Origin: Qipengyuania xiapuensis
GTDB taxonomy: Bacteria; Pseudomonadota; Alphaproteobacteria; Sphingomonadales; Sphingomonadaceae
Assembly (NCBI RefSeq): GCF_019711395.1
Contig: NZ_JAIGNL010000001.1
Coordinates: 1,736,001-1,800,000, forward strand
DNA: 64,000 nucleotides
Direction of reading: 5' to 3'
Of the stretch, positions 63,532 to 64,000 are shown in pieces; position 1 is the stretch's first letter, and the number at the start of each line of letters is the position of its first letter. A model generated the notes under the pieces. That model was given only the letters and a program-made list of their open reading frames with translations, ran no database searches and was not told the DNA's origin. Both the position numbers and the translations under genes were made by a program.

Positions 63532-64000
63532 TCAGTTTTCGATAGGGGCGCTCAGCTCGTCGAGACCGATCACCGGTTCCGCCTCGATACGCGGAGCGGT
63601 GGGAACGGGCTTGTTCTCGCTGGCGATCGACGCCTGCAGGATGCGCGTCGGGTTCGCGGGCGGCTCGCCGCGGGTGATCGCATCGACTGCCGGCATGTTC
63701 GAGATCACGCGGCCGAAGTTGGTGTAGCGCTTGTCGAGGTTGAAGCGCGGGTAGAACACGATGAAGAACTGGCTGTTCGCACTGTCTTCGCTCTGCGCAC
63801 GGGCCATCGAGACCGTGCCGCGCACATGCGGCATCGGGTTGAACTCTTCCTCGAGGTCGGGAAGCTCCGAGCCACCCTGGCCGGTGCCGGTCGGATCGCC
63901 GGTCTGCGCCATGAAGCCGTCGATCACACGGTGGAAGATCACACCGTCATAAAAGCCCTGCTTGGCAAGCGTCTTCACGCGCTCGACATGGTCGGGAGCC
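63532..64000 (-). CDS. Cyclophilin-type peptidyl-prolyl isomerase, 5' truncated
   Basis: The C-terminal part (about 155 residues visible) carries [34 protein letters not shown] and a catalytic-core arrangement. The frame runs off the window edge without a start; the GTG at 63978 is internal (preceded by family-like APDHVERV). An N-terminal part and any signal peptide are outside. An extra C-terminal segment (RIEAEPVIG) follows the core. Confidence 0.93.
   Translation of the reverse strand, partial: APDHVERVKTLAKQGFYDGVIFHRVIDGFMAQTGDPTGTGQGGSELPDLEEEFNPMPHVRGTVSMARAQSEDSANSQFFIVFYPRFNLDKRYTNFGRVISNMPAVDAITRGEPPANPTRILQASIASENKPVPTAPRIEAEPVIGLDELSAPIEN

Overview
The window is 64 kb of GC-rich chromosome from an alphaproteobacterium, most likely order Sphingomonadales and close to the Erythrobacteraceae (inferred from protein flavour, no database search). 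Supporting signs are the F0 ATP synthase cluster with paired b and b' subunits separate from F1, the FYDLN-type acidic zinc-ribbon protein, the aroA-cmk-rpsA and ffh-rpsP-rimM-trmD-rplS neighbourhoods, and the many ATGA or TGATG gene overlaps. I found no insertion sequence, integrase, prophage, CRISPR array or rRNA gene. There is one tRNA gene (tRNA-Ala, GGC). The content is mostly core genome with small accessory inserts.

Layout. 1-10.6 kb: a truncated alcohol dehydrogenase, DUF2855 and GST genes, dnaN, fabG-fabD, a divergent peptidoglycan-recycling pair (LD-carboxypeptidase and a Mur ligase), a membrane diguanylate cyclase and a DUF808 protein. 10.8-13.6 kb: rpsF-rpsR-rplI and AMP nucleosidase. 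13.7-14.9 kb: three overlapping genes for small secreted proteins (a beta-rich pilin-like protein, a single-domain PapD-like protein and a protein ending in a helix). This is the best candidate here for an undescribed system, and its first Shine-Dalgarno sequence lies in a hairpin. 15-24.6 kb: an SDR, DUF421, a four-gene operon (M2 peptidase, beta-propeller lipoprotein, RimB-like protease, RimK), a four-gene GFA/isomerase/hydrolase operon, a lipoprotein and asd. 24.7-33.4 kb: a dipeptidyl-peptidase and the translation cluster rplS, trmD, rimM, rpsP, ffh, which is split between rimM and trmD by a nitrilase, a small membrane protein and an opposite-strand thioredoxin-reductase-like gene.

33.3-40.9 kb: tRNA-Ala, the FYDLN protein, aroA, two small membrane proteins, cmk, a small secreted protein, rpsA, gloB and a quinone-oxidoreductase-like gene. 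41-43.6 kb: F0 ATP synthase. 43.7-47.6 kb: ydbH-ynbE-ydbL, a predicted inner-to-outer-membrane lipid bridge. 47.7-51.8 kb: a RadC-like gene and a surface-glycan-like trio (UbiA-type prenyltransferase, polytopic membrane protein, acyltransferase). 52.1-55.5 kb: purB, a LapA-like gene, pyrF, a low-GC orphan and trpF. 55.6-64 kb: a small outer-membrane barrel protein, rpsD, an M50-like protease, an SDR, tgt, DUF481, an ABC-2 transporter, queA and a truncated cyclophilin.

Functionally the window joins translation (S1, S4, S6, S16, S18, L9, L19, RimM, TrmD, Ffh, queuosine enzymes), envelope maintenance (LdcA/Mur ligase, YdbH/YnbE, ABC transporter, outer-membrane barrel) and nucleotide or amino-acid synthesis (purB, pyrF, trpF, aroA, cmk, asd, amn). 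All functions are inferred from reading motifs and family resemblance.
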